Source of the DNA: Methylococcaceae bacterium
Lineage (GTDB): Bacteria > Pseudomonadota > Gammaproteobacteria > Methylococcales > Methylomonadaceae
DNA length: 31,293 nucleotides
NCBI GenBank assembly: GCA_021647145.1
Contig: JAKIVF010000030.1
Location: 1-31,293 of the forward strand
Reading direction: 5' to 3'
Part shown: positions 15,547 through 23,065 of the stretch, piece after piece
How positions within the stretch are numbered: position 1 is the first letter of the stretch
Layout of the letters: each line of letters opens with the position of its first letter
Made by a program: the position numbers and the translations under genes
The notes under the pieces: model-generated
What the model was told of the DNA's origin: nothing
The model's input: the letters and a program-made list of their open reading frames with translations, nothing else
Database searches by the model: none

Positions 15547-18500
15547 TGTCAAATCTAATCCGCTTTGCCCTGTCTCAAAGAATACTTATCATATTATTAA
15601 TTTTTCTTTTATCCGGGGCAGGTTATTACTCCATTAAAAGTATTCCGATTGATGCCTTTCCAGAAGTTTCTCCAACTCAGGTAAAAGTAATAGTTAAAGC
15701 TAATGGCATGACACCTGAAGAGGTTGAGGTCGGTATAACAGCACCTATTGAAGTTGAATTATTAGGTATTCCTAAACAAACCATGCTTCGCTCCATAGCC
15801 AAATATGCAATCACTGATATTACTATTGATTTTGAAGAAGGGACCGATATTTTTTGGGCACGTCAACAAGTGGCCGAAAGAATTAACGCCATCTGGAGTG
15901 ATTTGCCTGAAGGTATTGAGGGTGGAATAGCCCCAATGACCACACCTTTAGGTGAAATGTTTATGTTTTCTATTGAGGGAGGTGACTTAACTTTAATGGA
16001 GCGTCGTAGCTTGCTTGATTGGGTTATTCGACCTGCATTACGGACTGTATCAGGGGTTGCCGATGTAAATGCGCTTGGAGGCTTGGTGCGTACCTTTGAA
16101 GTGTCACCAGATAACACCAAAATGTCTACTCGAAATATAAGTATCAACCAGCTCATTACTGCAATTAAATCAAATAATCGAAATGATGGTGCAGGTCGAT
16201 TATCAGAAGGTGAAGAAACTCTCATTGTACGTGCAGAAGGAAAAATAAAAAATTTAGAAGATATTCGTTCTATTGTTGTTGATCCAAAAAAAGACTCTCC
16301 CGTTTTTGTGAGGGACATTGCTGATATTAGAATAGGCTCATTAACGCGCTATGGAGCAGTGACTAAAGATGGCAAAGGAGAAGTTGTTACAGGTATCGTA
16401 TTAAGTCTTCGGGGTGCAAACGCTCGACAAACTGTTATTGATATAGAAAAAAAACTCGAAGAAATTAGCTCGGGGTTTCCAAAAGACGTAAAAGTAAATG
16501 TTTTTTATAATAGAGGGAGTTTAATTGATACAGCCGTCAGTACCGTCTCTAATGCCTTGATGCAAGCCATTGTATTAGTAGTTATTTTACTCATTTTATT
16601 TTTAGGCAACTTAAGGGCTGCACTAACAGTAGCTCTTTCTTTACCAATGGCTGCTATGGTCACCTTTATTTTAATGAAAAGTATTGATATGTCAGCCAAC
16701 TTAATGAGCTTGGGTGGACTAGTGATAGCCATTGGAATGTTAGTCGATAGTGCAATTGTGGTTGTGGAAAATATTACCACTCATTTAGCAGATAAAGAAA
16801 AATCAAAAAGACTACCACATTTACATACCATATATAGAGCAACTAAGGAAGTTGCACTCCCTGTTACATCGGGCACTTTAATTATCATTATCGTTTTTTT
16901 ACCTTTACTCACTCTACAAGGTTTGGAAGGCAAACTGTTTACCCCTGTTGCTCTTACTATTGTTTTTGCACTTGGCAGTGCCTTGCTATTAGCTTTTACA
17001 GCAATTCCTGTGATTTCATCTTGGCTATTAAAACAGATTCCAGATGAAGAACCCTGGCTTCCCAGACAATTACAAAAACTTTATCACCCTATTCTTTTGT
17101 GGAGCCTGAACAATACCAAAAAAGTATTTACTGTTGCGATAGGGCTTTTAGTTGTGACAGGAATTATTTTCACTCGATTAGGTAGTACTTTTATGCCAAC
17201 CCTAGATGAAGGAGACATTGTTTTACAGGTTGAAAAACTGCCCTCCATCACATTAGAACAAACAATTGAATTAGATACACAAGTCCAAAAAAATCTACTT
17301 AAAAAAATCCCTGAAATTACGCATATAATTTCAAGAGTAGGCTCAGACGAATTGGGCCTAGATCCAATGAGCCTTAATGAAACTGATGCTTTTTTGGTAT
17401 TAAAAGAAAAAGACCAATGGCGTATGGCAAGTAAAGACGAGTTAATCGAAAAAATTCGTACAGTATTAGCTCAAACTCCAGGTCTTGCTTTTGGCTTTAC
17501 TCAACCGATAGATATGCGAGTTTCTGAAATGCTAACAGGCTCACGTGGAGATGTTGCAGTAAAACTATTTGGTTCCGACCTTAAGATATTAAATTCTAAA
17601 GCCAAAGAAATTGAAACTGCTCTAAAAAACATTCAAGGAGCTAAAGATGTTTTTGCCAGTGAAAACGAAGGCATGCAGTTCTTACAATTAACAATAAATC
17701 GTCAATCCGCAGGTCGTTTAGGACTCAATATTGATGATCTTGAAACGATATTACGTGCCAAAATTGAAGGGCTTAAAATTGGTATTATTCAAGAAGGTAT
17801 GACACGAACACCCTTAGTTATAAAAGGCTCTAGTGATATTTCCAGATTTGAAAACCTGCAAATCACATTACCAGAAGGAGGACATGTGCCGATTACTACT
17901 GTTGCTCATTTAGAACGCGTAGAAGGCGTTGTTTCAATTGATAGAGAAAGGGGGCTGCGCTTTGTCGTCATACAAAGTAATGTAGAAGGACGTGATTTAG
18001 TTGGATTTGTTGATGAAGCACGTCAAATTATTGCTGAAAAAGTTAAACTACCTACTGGTTATTATGTTGAATTCGGAGGTGAATTTGAAAATCAACAACG
18101 TGCATCCTCACGCTTGGCATTGGTTGTGCCAATTTCATTAATTCTGATTTTTTTATTATTATTCTCAACCTTTTCTTCTGTTAAACAAGCAAGTTTAATT
18201 CTCTCTAATATTCCTCTAGCGATGGTGGGTGGTGTTTTTGCTTTATGGGTTTCGGGGGAATACTTATCAGTCCCTGCATCTGTTGGCTTTATAGCCTTGC
18301 TTGGGATTGCAGTTTTAAACGGCGTGGTTATGGTCAGTTATTTTAACCAACTCCGTGCTACAGGCATGGATTTAGCTCAAGTCGTTATTATCGGCTCAAC
18401 TCGTCGCTTACGTCCGGTATTAATGACTGCAACAACCGCAGCTTTTGGTTTAATGCCGTTACTAATTGCAACGGGACCAGGTTCTGAAATTCAACGCCCT

Positions 18501-18620
18501 TTAGCTATTGTAGTGATTGGTGGACTGGTTTCTTCAACATTTTTAACACTGATTCTACTACCAATACTCTATCAATTATTTAGTGATAAAAACCTTCAGG
18601 AGATAAACAATGGAAAATGA
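15546..18620 (+). CDS. czcA: Heavy-metal RND efflux transporter, CzcA/CusA family
   Basis: 1024-aa proton-driven pump of the HME-RND type, with 12 predicted membrane helices in the usual two halves and two large periplasmic loops (after TM1, with FPEVSPTQVKV, and after TM7, with FMPTLDEGDIVLQVEKLPS). In TM4 the proton-relay motif reads AIGMLVDSAIVVVEN. Asp401 and Glu408 match CzcA Asp408 and Glu415, but the position of CzcA Asp402 is Ala395. The CusA Met in the pore (after DEGD) also appears absent. The metal is thus uncertain: not a textbook Zn/Co/Cd CzcA nor a textbook Cu/Ag CusA. The start overlaps the czcB stop by 1 bp. Confidence 0.92.
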   Translation: MSNLIRFALSQRILIILLIFLLSGAGYYSIKSIPIDAFPEVSPTQVKVIVKANGMTPEEVEVGITAPIEVELLGIPKQTMLRSIAKYAITDITIDFEEGTDIFWARQQVAERINAIWSDLPEGIEGGIAPMTTPLGEMFMFSIEGGDLTLMERRSLLDWVIRPALRTVSGVADVNALGGLVRTFEVSPDNTKMSTRNISINQLITAIKSNNRNDGAGRLSEGEETLIVRAEGKIKNLEDIRSIVVDPKKDSPVFVRDIADIRIGSLTRYGAVTKDGKGEVVTGIVLSLRGANARQTVIDIEKKLEEISSGFPKDVKVNVFYNRGSLIDTAVSTVSNALMQAIVLVVILLILFLGNLRAALTVALSLPMAAMVTFILMKSIDMSANLMSLGGLVIAIGMLVDSAIVVVENITTHLADKEKSKRLPHLHTIYRATKEVALPVTSGTLIIIIVFLPLLTLQGLEGKLFTPVALTIVFALGSALLLAFTAIPVISSWLLKQIPDEEPWLPRQLQKLYHPILLWSLNNTKKVFTVAIGLLVVTGIIFTRLGSTFMPTLDEGDIVLQVEKLPSITLEQTIELDTQVQKNLLKKIPEITHIISRVGSDELGLDPMSLNETDAFLVLKEKDQWRMASKDELIEKIRTVLAQTPGLAFGFTQPIDMRVSEMLTGSRGDVAVKLFGSDLKILNSKAKEIETALKNIQGAKDVFASENEGMQFLQLTINRQSAGRLGLNIDDLETILRAKIEGLKIGIIQEGMTRTPLVIKGSSDISRFENLQITLPEGGHVPITTVAHLERVEGVVSIDRERGLRFVVIQSNVEGRDLVGFVDEARQIIAEKVKLPTGYYVEFGGEFENQQRASSRLALVVPISLILIFLLLFSTFSSVKQASLILSNIPLAMVGGVFALWVSGEYLSVPASVGFIALLGIAVLNGVVMVSYFNQLRATGMDLAQVVIIGSTRRLRPVLMTATTAAFGLMPLLIATGPGSEIQRPLAIVVIGGLVSSTFLTLILLPILYQLFSDKNLQEINNGK

Positions 18621-18915
18621 AGAATTTATGTTTACCCTTAATGCCCCGACTAGCCTTGAAGAATCTATTGTTGATTGTTTATTAATATTTGAGGCAGAGC
18701 ATGGGTTTGAAACCACCTCCATCAATGCACATGATCACAGAAATGAAGGTCTGTCTCTAGCAGAACAAGTGACTGGCAGAGAGCGAAAAATACGCTTTCA
18801 AATGACTTTAAAAAAACAAAATTTAGCTAAACTAATCAATCGTTTAAAAGCTGATTTTTCAGGTTCTGGCATCAACTACTGGGTTACACCTATAGTTGAT
18901 AAAGGTTTTATATAA
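18610..18915 (+). CDS. DUF3240 family protein
   Basis: 101 aa, soluble, ferredoxin-like in pattern, with alternating beta and alpha segments and no signal peptide. The sequence ESIVDCLLIFEAEHGFETTS matches the DUF3240 type of protein repeatedly found at the end of heavy-metal RND operons. It may be a small cytoplasmic modulator or PII-like sensor; this is inference from context. It overlaps the end of czcA by 11 bp and has AGGAG seven bases before its ATG, so it belongs to the operon. A cluster of His (HDH near residue 41) could bind metal. Confidence 0.8.
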   Translation: MENEEFMFTLNAPTSLEESIVDCLLIFEAEHGFETTSINAHDHRNEGLSLAEQVTGRERKIRFQMTLKKQNLAKLINRLKADFSGSGINYWVTPIVDKGFI

Positions 18916-18926
18916 AAGAAAAACCC

Positions 18927-18955
18927 TTACATAATTTTTTGTTTTCTATTAAAAT
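18927..18955 (+). promoter_or_regulatory. Candidate sigma70 promoter for the 18993 gene
   Basis: TTACAT (18927-18932), 17-bp spacer, TAAAAT (18950-18955), 37 bases before the ATG. Spacing is ideal and both hexamers are good. It separates this gene from the czc operon. Confidence 0.55.
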
Positions 18956-18992
18956 GCAAAACTCCTCCCATTTTAATTAAAAGGAATATGTT

Positions 18993-19523
18993 ATGTCTGT
19001 AGAAACTAGGTTTTCAGAGGAAGAGCAATTATTATTAACTAATACACCCTCACTCATTGGCTCAGCTATGGCTTTTGCTGAAGGTAGTGGGTTAGGAACA
19101 ATCAAAGAATTATTTGCCAACGCTAAAACATTTATTGGCGGTGCAAAAAGCTTTCCAGACAATGAAATTATTGTTGGAATTTTACCTAATCTGGAAGATA
19201 GAAAAGAAGCCATGGCAAAAGCAAAAGATTTTCGTGAAAAATCAATGGCTAGATTAAAAGAAAAAGGCATAGACTCACACGAAAAACTGCAACAACAACT
19301 ATTGGCTGATTGCAAAGCCGTTTCCACCTTATTGAGTGAAAAAGCAACAGAAGCTGAAGCAAGTGAGTATAAAGAATGGGCAATGTCTGTCGCAGAAAAT
19401 GTAGCAAAAGCAGCTAAAGAAGGCGGTTTTCTAGGCATAGGTGGTGTAAGGATAAGTGACGGCGAAAAAGTGGTTTTTAATGATATTGCTCAAGCGCTGG
19501 GGACATCTTCACAATTAGGTTAA
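18993..19523 (+). CDS. Conserved helical protein of unknown function
   Basis: 176 aa with no signal peptide or membrane segment. Mostly alpha-helical with a Gly-rich stretch (KEGGFLGIGGVRISDGEK) near the C-terminus and an early FSEEEQLLLTNTPSLIGSAM segment. I recall similar proteins annotated only as hypothetical in several bacterial phyla, but cannot name a family. The middle (RKEAMAKAKDFREKSMARLK) is strongly charged and may be coiled-coil. AAGGA lies eight bases upstream of the ATG. It seems monocistronic: it has its own promoter, and a terminator is present at 19721. Confidence 0.8.
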   Translation: MSVETRFSEEEQLLLTNTPSLIGSAMAFAEGSGLGTIKELFANAKTFIGGAKSFPDNEIIVGILPNLEDRKEAMAKAKDFREKSMARLKEKGIDSHEKLQQQLLADCKAVSTLLSEKATEAEASEYKEWAMSVAENVAKAAKEGGFLGIGGVRISDGEKVVFNDIAQALGTSSQLG

Positions 19524-19542
19524 CCCATCATCTAATTAGTTA

Positions 19543-19710
19543 CCCTAGAAAGATCAGTTGGGTGCAGATTTATAGTGCAAGGCGCTGGTTTCACGGTGCT
19601 TTGAAAAAACCTTAGTCTCACTCATTAGGTTCGGCGGGCATTTTTTTTAAGTGCTGTGAAATCAATCAGTGGGTTGTATTTGAAACCGTGATCAACTGAT
19701 TTTTCTAAGG
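19543..19710. repeat. 168-bp inverted-repeat element between 18993 gene and dcd
   Basis: CCCTAGAAAGATCAGTTG (19543-19560) pairs with CAACTGATTTTTCTAAGG (19693-19710) with two non-Watson-Crick positions, one a G-U. A second nested stem pairs TCACGGT (19591-19597) with ACCGTGA (19685-19691), and an inner hairpin AACCT/AGGTT lies at 19608-19631. It could be a MITE-like element or a structured RNA. There is no open reading frame of note inside. It is followed within 10 bases by a terminator. Confidence 0.5.
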
Positions 19711-19720
19711 TTATAGGAAA

Positions 19721-19747
19721 GAGGATAAAACATCCTCCTTCTTTTTT
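19721..19747 (+). terminator. Intrinsic terminator
   Basis: GAGGAT (19721-19726), loop AAAAC, ATCCTC (19732-19737), followed by CTTCTTTTTT. This is a good rho-independent terminator on the plus strand, ending transcription from the 18993 gene or from the inverted-repeat element before dcd. Confidence 0.75.
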
Positions 19748-19756
19748 CCACCTAAG

Positions 19757-19786
19757 TTGCAATATGGTATTGTATCTGCCTATTAT
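19757..19786 (+). promoter_or_regulatory. Candidate sigma70 promoter for dcd
   Basis: TTGCAA (19757-19762), 18-bp spacer, TATTAT (19781-19786), 30 bases before the dcd ATG. Confidence 0.45.
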
Positions 19787-19816
19787 TCGACAACATTATA
19801 ATTTTTAAAATTAACT

Positions 19817-20389
19817 ATGGGCATAAAAGCAGATAAGTGGATACGTCGAATGGCGCAAGAAAAAGGAATGATTGAGCCTTTTGAAGCTGGACAGGTACGA
19901 GAATCAGAATCTAATCAAGAAAGAATTATCTCTTATGGAACATCTAGCTATGGTTACGATGTCAGGTGTGCTGATGAGTTTAAAATCTTCACCAATATCA
20001 ATTCTGCCATTGTTGATCCCAAAAACTTTTCTGATGAAAGCTTTGTTGATATAAAATCTGACGTTTGCATAATCCCGCCCAACTCTTTTGCATTAGCCCG
20101 CACCGTTGAATATTTCCGCATACCTCGTGATGTTTTAACCATTTGTTTAGGAAAATCAACTTATGCTAGATGTGGAATTATTGTCAATGTCACTCCTTTA
20201 GAGCCTGAATGGGAAGGTCATGTTACTCTGGAGTTTTCCAATTCAACTCCCCTGCCAGCAAAAATTTATGCGAATGAAGGTGTTGCTCAAATGTTATTTT
20301 TTACCGGTGATGAGGTCTGCGAAACCTCTTATAAAGACAGAAAAGGGAAATACCAGGGACAGCAAGGTGTGACTTTACCTAAAGCCTAA
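19817..20389 (+). CDS. dcd: dCTP deaminase
   Basis: Converts dCTP to dUTP, feeding dTMP synthesis. 190 aa; the family motifs are clear: SSYGYDVRCADEF, the nucleotide-binding GKSTYARCGI, and the catalytic block TPLEPEWEGHVTLEFSN, whose Glu (EGHVTLE) activates water. The C-terminal GKYQGQQGVTLPKA closes over the substrate. In many Gammaproteobacteria dcd is adjacent to mrp; here they lie about 4 kb apart, so the pair has been separated by ycgL, protease, osmC-crp and asparaginase genes. Confidence 0.97.
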   Translation: MGIKADKWIRRMAQEKGMIEPFEAGQVRESESNQERIISYGTSSYGYDVRCADEFKIFTNINSAIVDPKNFSDESFVDIKSDVCIIPPNSFALARTVEYFRIPRDVLTICLGKSTYARCGIIVNVTPLEPEWEGHVTLEFSNSTPLPAKIYANEGVAQMLFFTGDEVCETSYKDRKGKYQGQQGVTLPKA

Positions 20390-20407
20390 AAACCTATTTA
20401 ATAACTC

Positions 20408-20680
20408 TTAATGTAATTTATTATTATTTATAAATAAGTCCTCAGGTATTATTGTCGGTGGAATCTGCACAAAAAAACCTTTTTCTTTCAAACTTGCCAG
20501 AACTTTATTGACATCTTCTCTGGCTAATTTTAGATCTGCTATTAGCTCTAAATCCATAACATATTCCAAGCGGCCAAAACTATTTAATAAGCTTTCTGGA
20601 ATTTTGGAAAAATCATCTTTATTTTCAACATATAAATAAAGCTCGGATTTTTTAAGGCTTTTATAAATAAAACATTGCAT
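20408..20680 (-). CDS. ycgL: YcgL-domain protein
   Basis: 90 aa matching the YcgL family over its length: QCFIYKSLKKSELYLYVENKDDFSKIPESLL at the start and the FVQIPPT...EDL ending. The family is small and soluble with an uncharacterised biochemical role. The start at 20680 is supported by GGGAG seven bases upstream. It diverges from the CPBP protease, with the two starts 48 bp apart. Confidence 0.92.
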   Translation of the reverse strand: MQCFIYKSLKKSELYLYVENKDDFSKIPESLLNSFGRLEYVMDLELIADLKLAREDVNKVLASLKEKGFFVQIPPTIIPEDLFINNNKLH

Positions 20681-20728
20681 TACAATACTCCCTATCTTTG
20701 TACCCTGACTATTTTATACTCTTCTCCC

Positions 20729-21319
20729 ATGGAAAACACACCCATTAAGCCAGAAAATTTCTTTAAAACTGCCTGCTATTTTGAAAGCTCGCTTATTTTA
20801 GTCGCGATAGTTTTAGGATGGATAGCAGATATAAATCCATTTGAAAGTATACACTTTTCAGAAAATGCTGTGCTTTTTGGTTTTTTTGGAACCATCCCCT
20901 TATATCTTATTTTTATGACCATGGAACATATGCCTTATGACTCTATCCAAAAAATAAGGCAGATTTTAATTGATACGATAGGGGCAAGTATGAATAAACA
21001 GAATTGGGCTGATTTATTTATATTAGCTGCTATTGCAGGTGTAGCAGAAGAAGTATTATTCCGCGGTGTCATTCAACCATGGATGGAAAACTCATGGGGC
21101 ATGAACCCAGGGCTAATCATCAGCAGCCTATTGTTTGGACTGATTCATGCTGTCACCCCTCTTTACGCTATTCTTGCAACAGTAATCAGTATTTACCTTG
21201 GTTTATCTTTAGATTACGGTGGAGAACGAAATCTGCTAACACCCATCGTCATCCACGGCCTTTATGATTTTTTAGCCTTTATTGCAATTACGAAATCTTA
21301 TCGCGACAAACTCAATTAA
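20729..21319 (+). CDS. CPBP-family intramembrane metalloprotease
   Basis: Rce1/CPBP-type multi-pass membrane protease, 196 aa from the start at 20729. All three family motifs are present: EEVLFR (Glu107, Glu108, Arg112), FGLIH (His140) and HGLYD (His176). Together these are the proposed metal/catalytic residues. Several hydrophobic segments surround them. The frame is open from an ATG at 20675, but that would overlap the ycgL start codon and has no better ribosome-binding site. A TATACT at 20715-20720 suggests an almost leaderless transcript. Substrate unknown. It is followed 13 bp later by another membrane protein gene. Confidence 0.88.
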   Translation: MENTPIKPENFFKTACYFESSLILVAIVLGWIADINPFESIHFSENAVLFGFFGTIPLYLIFMTMEHMPYDSIQKIRQILIDTIGASMNKQNWADLFILAAIAGVAEEVLFRGVIQPWMENSWGMNPGLIISSLLFGLIHAVTPLYAILATVISIYLGLSLDYGGERNLLTPIVIHGLYDFLAFIAITKSYRDKLN

Positions 21320-21332
21320 TACAAGCCTCAAA

Positions 21333-21803
21333 ATGTCTAACCATAAAGCTACAGTTAATGAACTAACTTCCCATTGGGTTTTACTTAGTGTTTTTCTAGG
21401 AATAATAATAATTACTAATATAGCTTGCCATATTGTTGGTTCAGAAATACAAATTGGCATGGATGAAGAACAGCGTATTATCCTAAGAACTATTTTTTAT
21501 GTCATTTCTCTTATTCTATTCCCATTAGCTAATTTAGTAAGACATATCTTACTCAGACTAAACCAAACTATGCCTGGGAATAATCCTGCCAAAAACCGTT
21601 ATTTTATAACTATCGCTGTTACTCTCACAATGGTAGAAAGTGTAGGTTTTTTTGGTTTAATTATGTTTATATTTGGTGATAAATACAACACTCTTTATAT
21701 TTTTAGCACTCTTGCTATATTAGGCATTTTTTTACATCGACCTAAAAAACTAGAATACCTACAAATTATTGACGCAATAAATCTAAAACAATCACATAAC
21801 TAA
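21333..21803 (+). CDS. Small multi-pass membrane protein of unknown function
   Basis: 156 aa from the ATG at 21333, just after the CPBP stop; an upstream ATG at 21282 lies inside the CPBP gene and is less likely. About four hydrophobic stretches are visible: WVLLSVFLGIIIITNIACHIV, TIFYVISLILFPLANLV, FITIAVTLTMVESVGFFGLI and TLYIFSTLAILGIFL. There is a short soluble C-terminus. No family was recognised. The tight spacing suggests co-expression with the CPBP protease, possibly as partner or substrate; that is inference. Confidence 0.7.
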   Translation: MSNHKATVNELTSHWVLLSVFLGIIIITNIACHIVGSEIQIGMDEEQRIILRTIFYVISLILFPLANLVRHILLRLNQTMPGNNPAKNRYFITIAVTLTMVESVGFFGLIMFIFGDKYNTLYIFSTLAILGIFLHRPKKLEYLQIIDAINLKQSHN

Positions 21804-21837
21804 AAACCTAACTTTTTACTATCTCTTATAAATAGGG

Positions 21838-22257
21838 TTATTCAACATTAATCACTTCAAAATCATGGCTAATATCAACTGATTTACCTAACATGATGGA
21901 AGCGGAACAATATTTTTCGGCAGAAAGTTTAACGGCCCTCTCAACAACGGAATTTTTCAACTGCTTACCCTTAATTTTAAAGTGTAAATGAATTTCACTA
22001 AACACACTTGGAACACTATCAACACGTTCTGCCGTTATTTCTACAATACAATCAAGCACTTCATGCCGTCCTTTTTGTAAAATATCCATTACGTCAAATG
22101 AAGAACATCCTCCAACGCCTAACAAAATCATTTCCATCGGACGTATCCCTATATTGCGCCCCCCATGATCTGGAGGACCATCCATCACAACGGAATGACC
22201 GCTACCACTTTCCCCCAAAAATACTCTTTCGCTAACCCATTGAACCCTTGCTTCCAT
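21838..22257 (-). CDS. OsmC/YhfA-like redox protein
   Basis: 139 aa OsmC-family protein. The two redox cysteines are Cys51 (GVGGCSSFDV) and Cys117 (AEKYCSAS), the arrangement used by peroxidatic OsmC/Ohr proteins and by the YhfA branch. The divergent pairing with crp is the same as yhfA-crp in E. coli, so this is probably the YhfA orthologue rather than Ohr. It converges with the membrane-protein gene ending at 21803. The shared intergenic region with crp holds an FNR box at about -40 from a plausible osmC transcription start. Confidence 0.9.
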   Translation of the reverse strand: MEARVQWVSERVFLGESGSGHSVVMDGPPDHGGRNIGIRPMEMILLGVGGCSSFDVMDILQKGRHEVLDCIVEITAERVDSVPSVFSEIHLHFKIKGKQLKNSVVERAVKLSAEKYCSASIMLGKSVDISHDFEVINVE

Positions 22258-22292
22258 TTTTTTATTCTCAAATTGAAAAAATGACCTATAAT

Positions 22293-22332
22293 TCTATAGT
22301 GTGAATATTAAAATTTAATTGATTTTTATCAA
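22293..22332 (-). promoter_or_regulatory. FNR box with possible osmC -10
   Basis: TTGATTTTTATCAA (22319-22332) is a perfect FNR/Anr consensus (TTGAT-N4-ATCAA). On the minus strand TATAGA (plus coordinates 22293-22298) can serve as -10 for osmC, with a start near 22286; the dyad would then be centred near -40, the class II activation position. The site is also 52 bp before the crp ATG and could affect crp. Confidence 0.6.
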
Positions 22333-22383
22333 CAATACTATATTGTACACTTAGAAAATCATTTTCAGTGAAAAAAAGGTATC

Positions 22384-23037
22384 ATGACTTTAATTACCCC
22401 TAGCAACATCAACCAAGAAGCTTTAAGCGCTTTTTTGCATCTTTGCCATACTAGAGCATACCCTGCAAAAACCACAGTTATTCGTCCTGGTGACCAAGGT
22501 GATAAACTATTATTTATTGTTGAAGGCTCTGTAAGTATTAGCGTGAATGATGAAGATGGACATGAGTTGATTCTAGCCTATTTAAACAAGGATGATTTCA
22601 TTGGTGACATTGGCGTCTTCAAAGGCCCAGAAATTCGGAATGTAACCGTAAAATCCAGAACCCGATGCCAATTTGCCGAAATAACCTATGAAAGATTTAA
22701 ACACGCCTTAAAACATGAATTAAAAGATTACTCTACAGATATTCTATTTATGCTTGGCGAACACCTTTCTACGCGTTTATTAGTTACTAGTCGCAAATAT
22801 CGAAACCTCGCCTTTATGGATGTTGAGGGTCGTATTGCTCATACATTATTAGAATTATGTAAGGAACCCGATGCAATTACCCATCCTGACGGTATGCAAC
22901 TCAGTATTACTCGTCAAGAAATAGGTCGTATTGTGGGTTGTTCAAGAGAAATGGCGGGAAGAGTTCTTAAAGAACTGACTGAAAAAAAATTAATTACAGC
23001 TCATGGTAAAACTATTGTGGTATTTGGAACTCGTTAA
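22384..23037 (+). CDS. crp: Crp-family transcriptional regulator
   Basis: 217 aa, alignable to E. coli Crp over its length. It has an N-terminal cyclic-nucleotide domain (VEGSVSISVNDEDGHELILAYLNKDDFIGDIG), a dimer helix, and a C-terminal winged helix-turn-helix. The recognition helix has Arg188, Glu189 and Arg193 in GCSREMAGR, as in Crp, so the DNA target is probably the TGTGA-N6-TCACA class. The ligand pocket differs: the Crp Glu72 position is Asp75 and the Ser83 position is Asn86, while Arg85 and the Thr135-Ser136 pair are kept. cAMP binding may therefore be altered. There are no Fe-S cysteines of the FNR type. The asparaginase gene follows after 28 bp. Confidence 0.93.
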   Translation: MTLITPSNINQEALSAFLHLCHTRAYPAKTTVIRPGDQGDKLLFIVEGSVSISVNDEDGHELILAYLNKDDFIGDIGVFKGPEIRNVTVKSRTRCQFAEITYERFKHALKHELKDYSTDILFMLGEHLSTRLLVTSRKYRNLAFMDVEGRIAHTLLELCKEPDAITHPDGMQLSITRQEIGRIVGCSREMAGRVLKELTEKKLITAHGKTIVVFGTR

Positions 23038-23065
23038 AGCTTAAACTGCTTTCACCCTATACATC

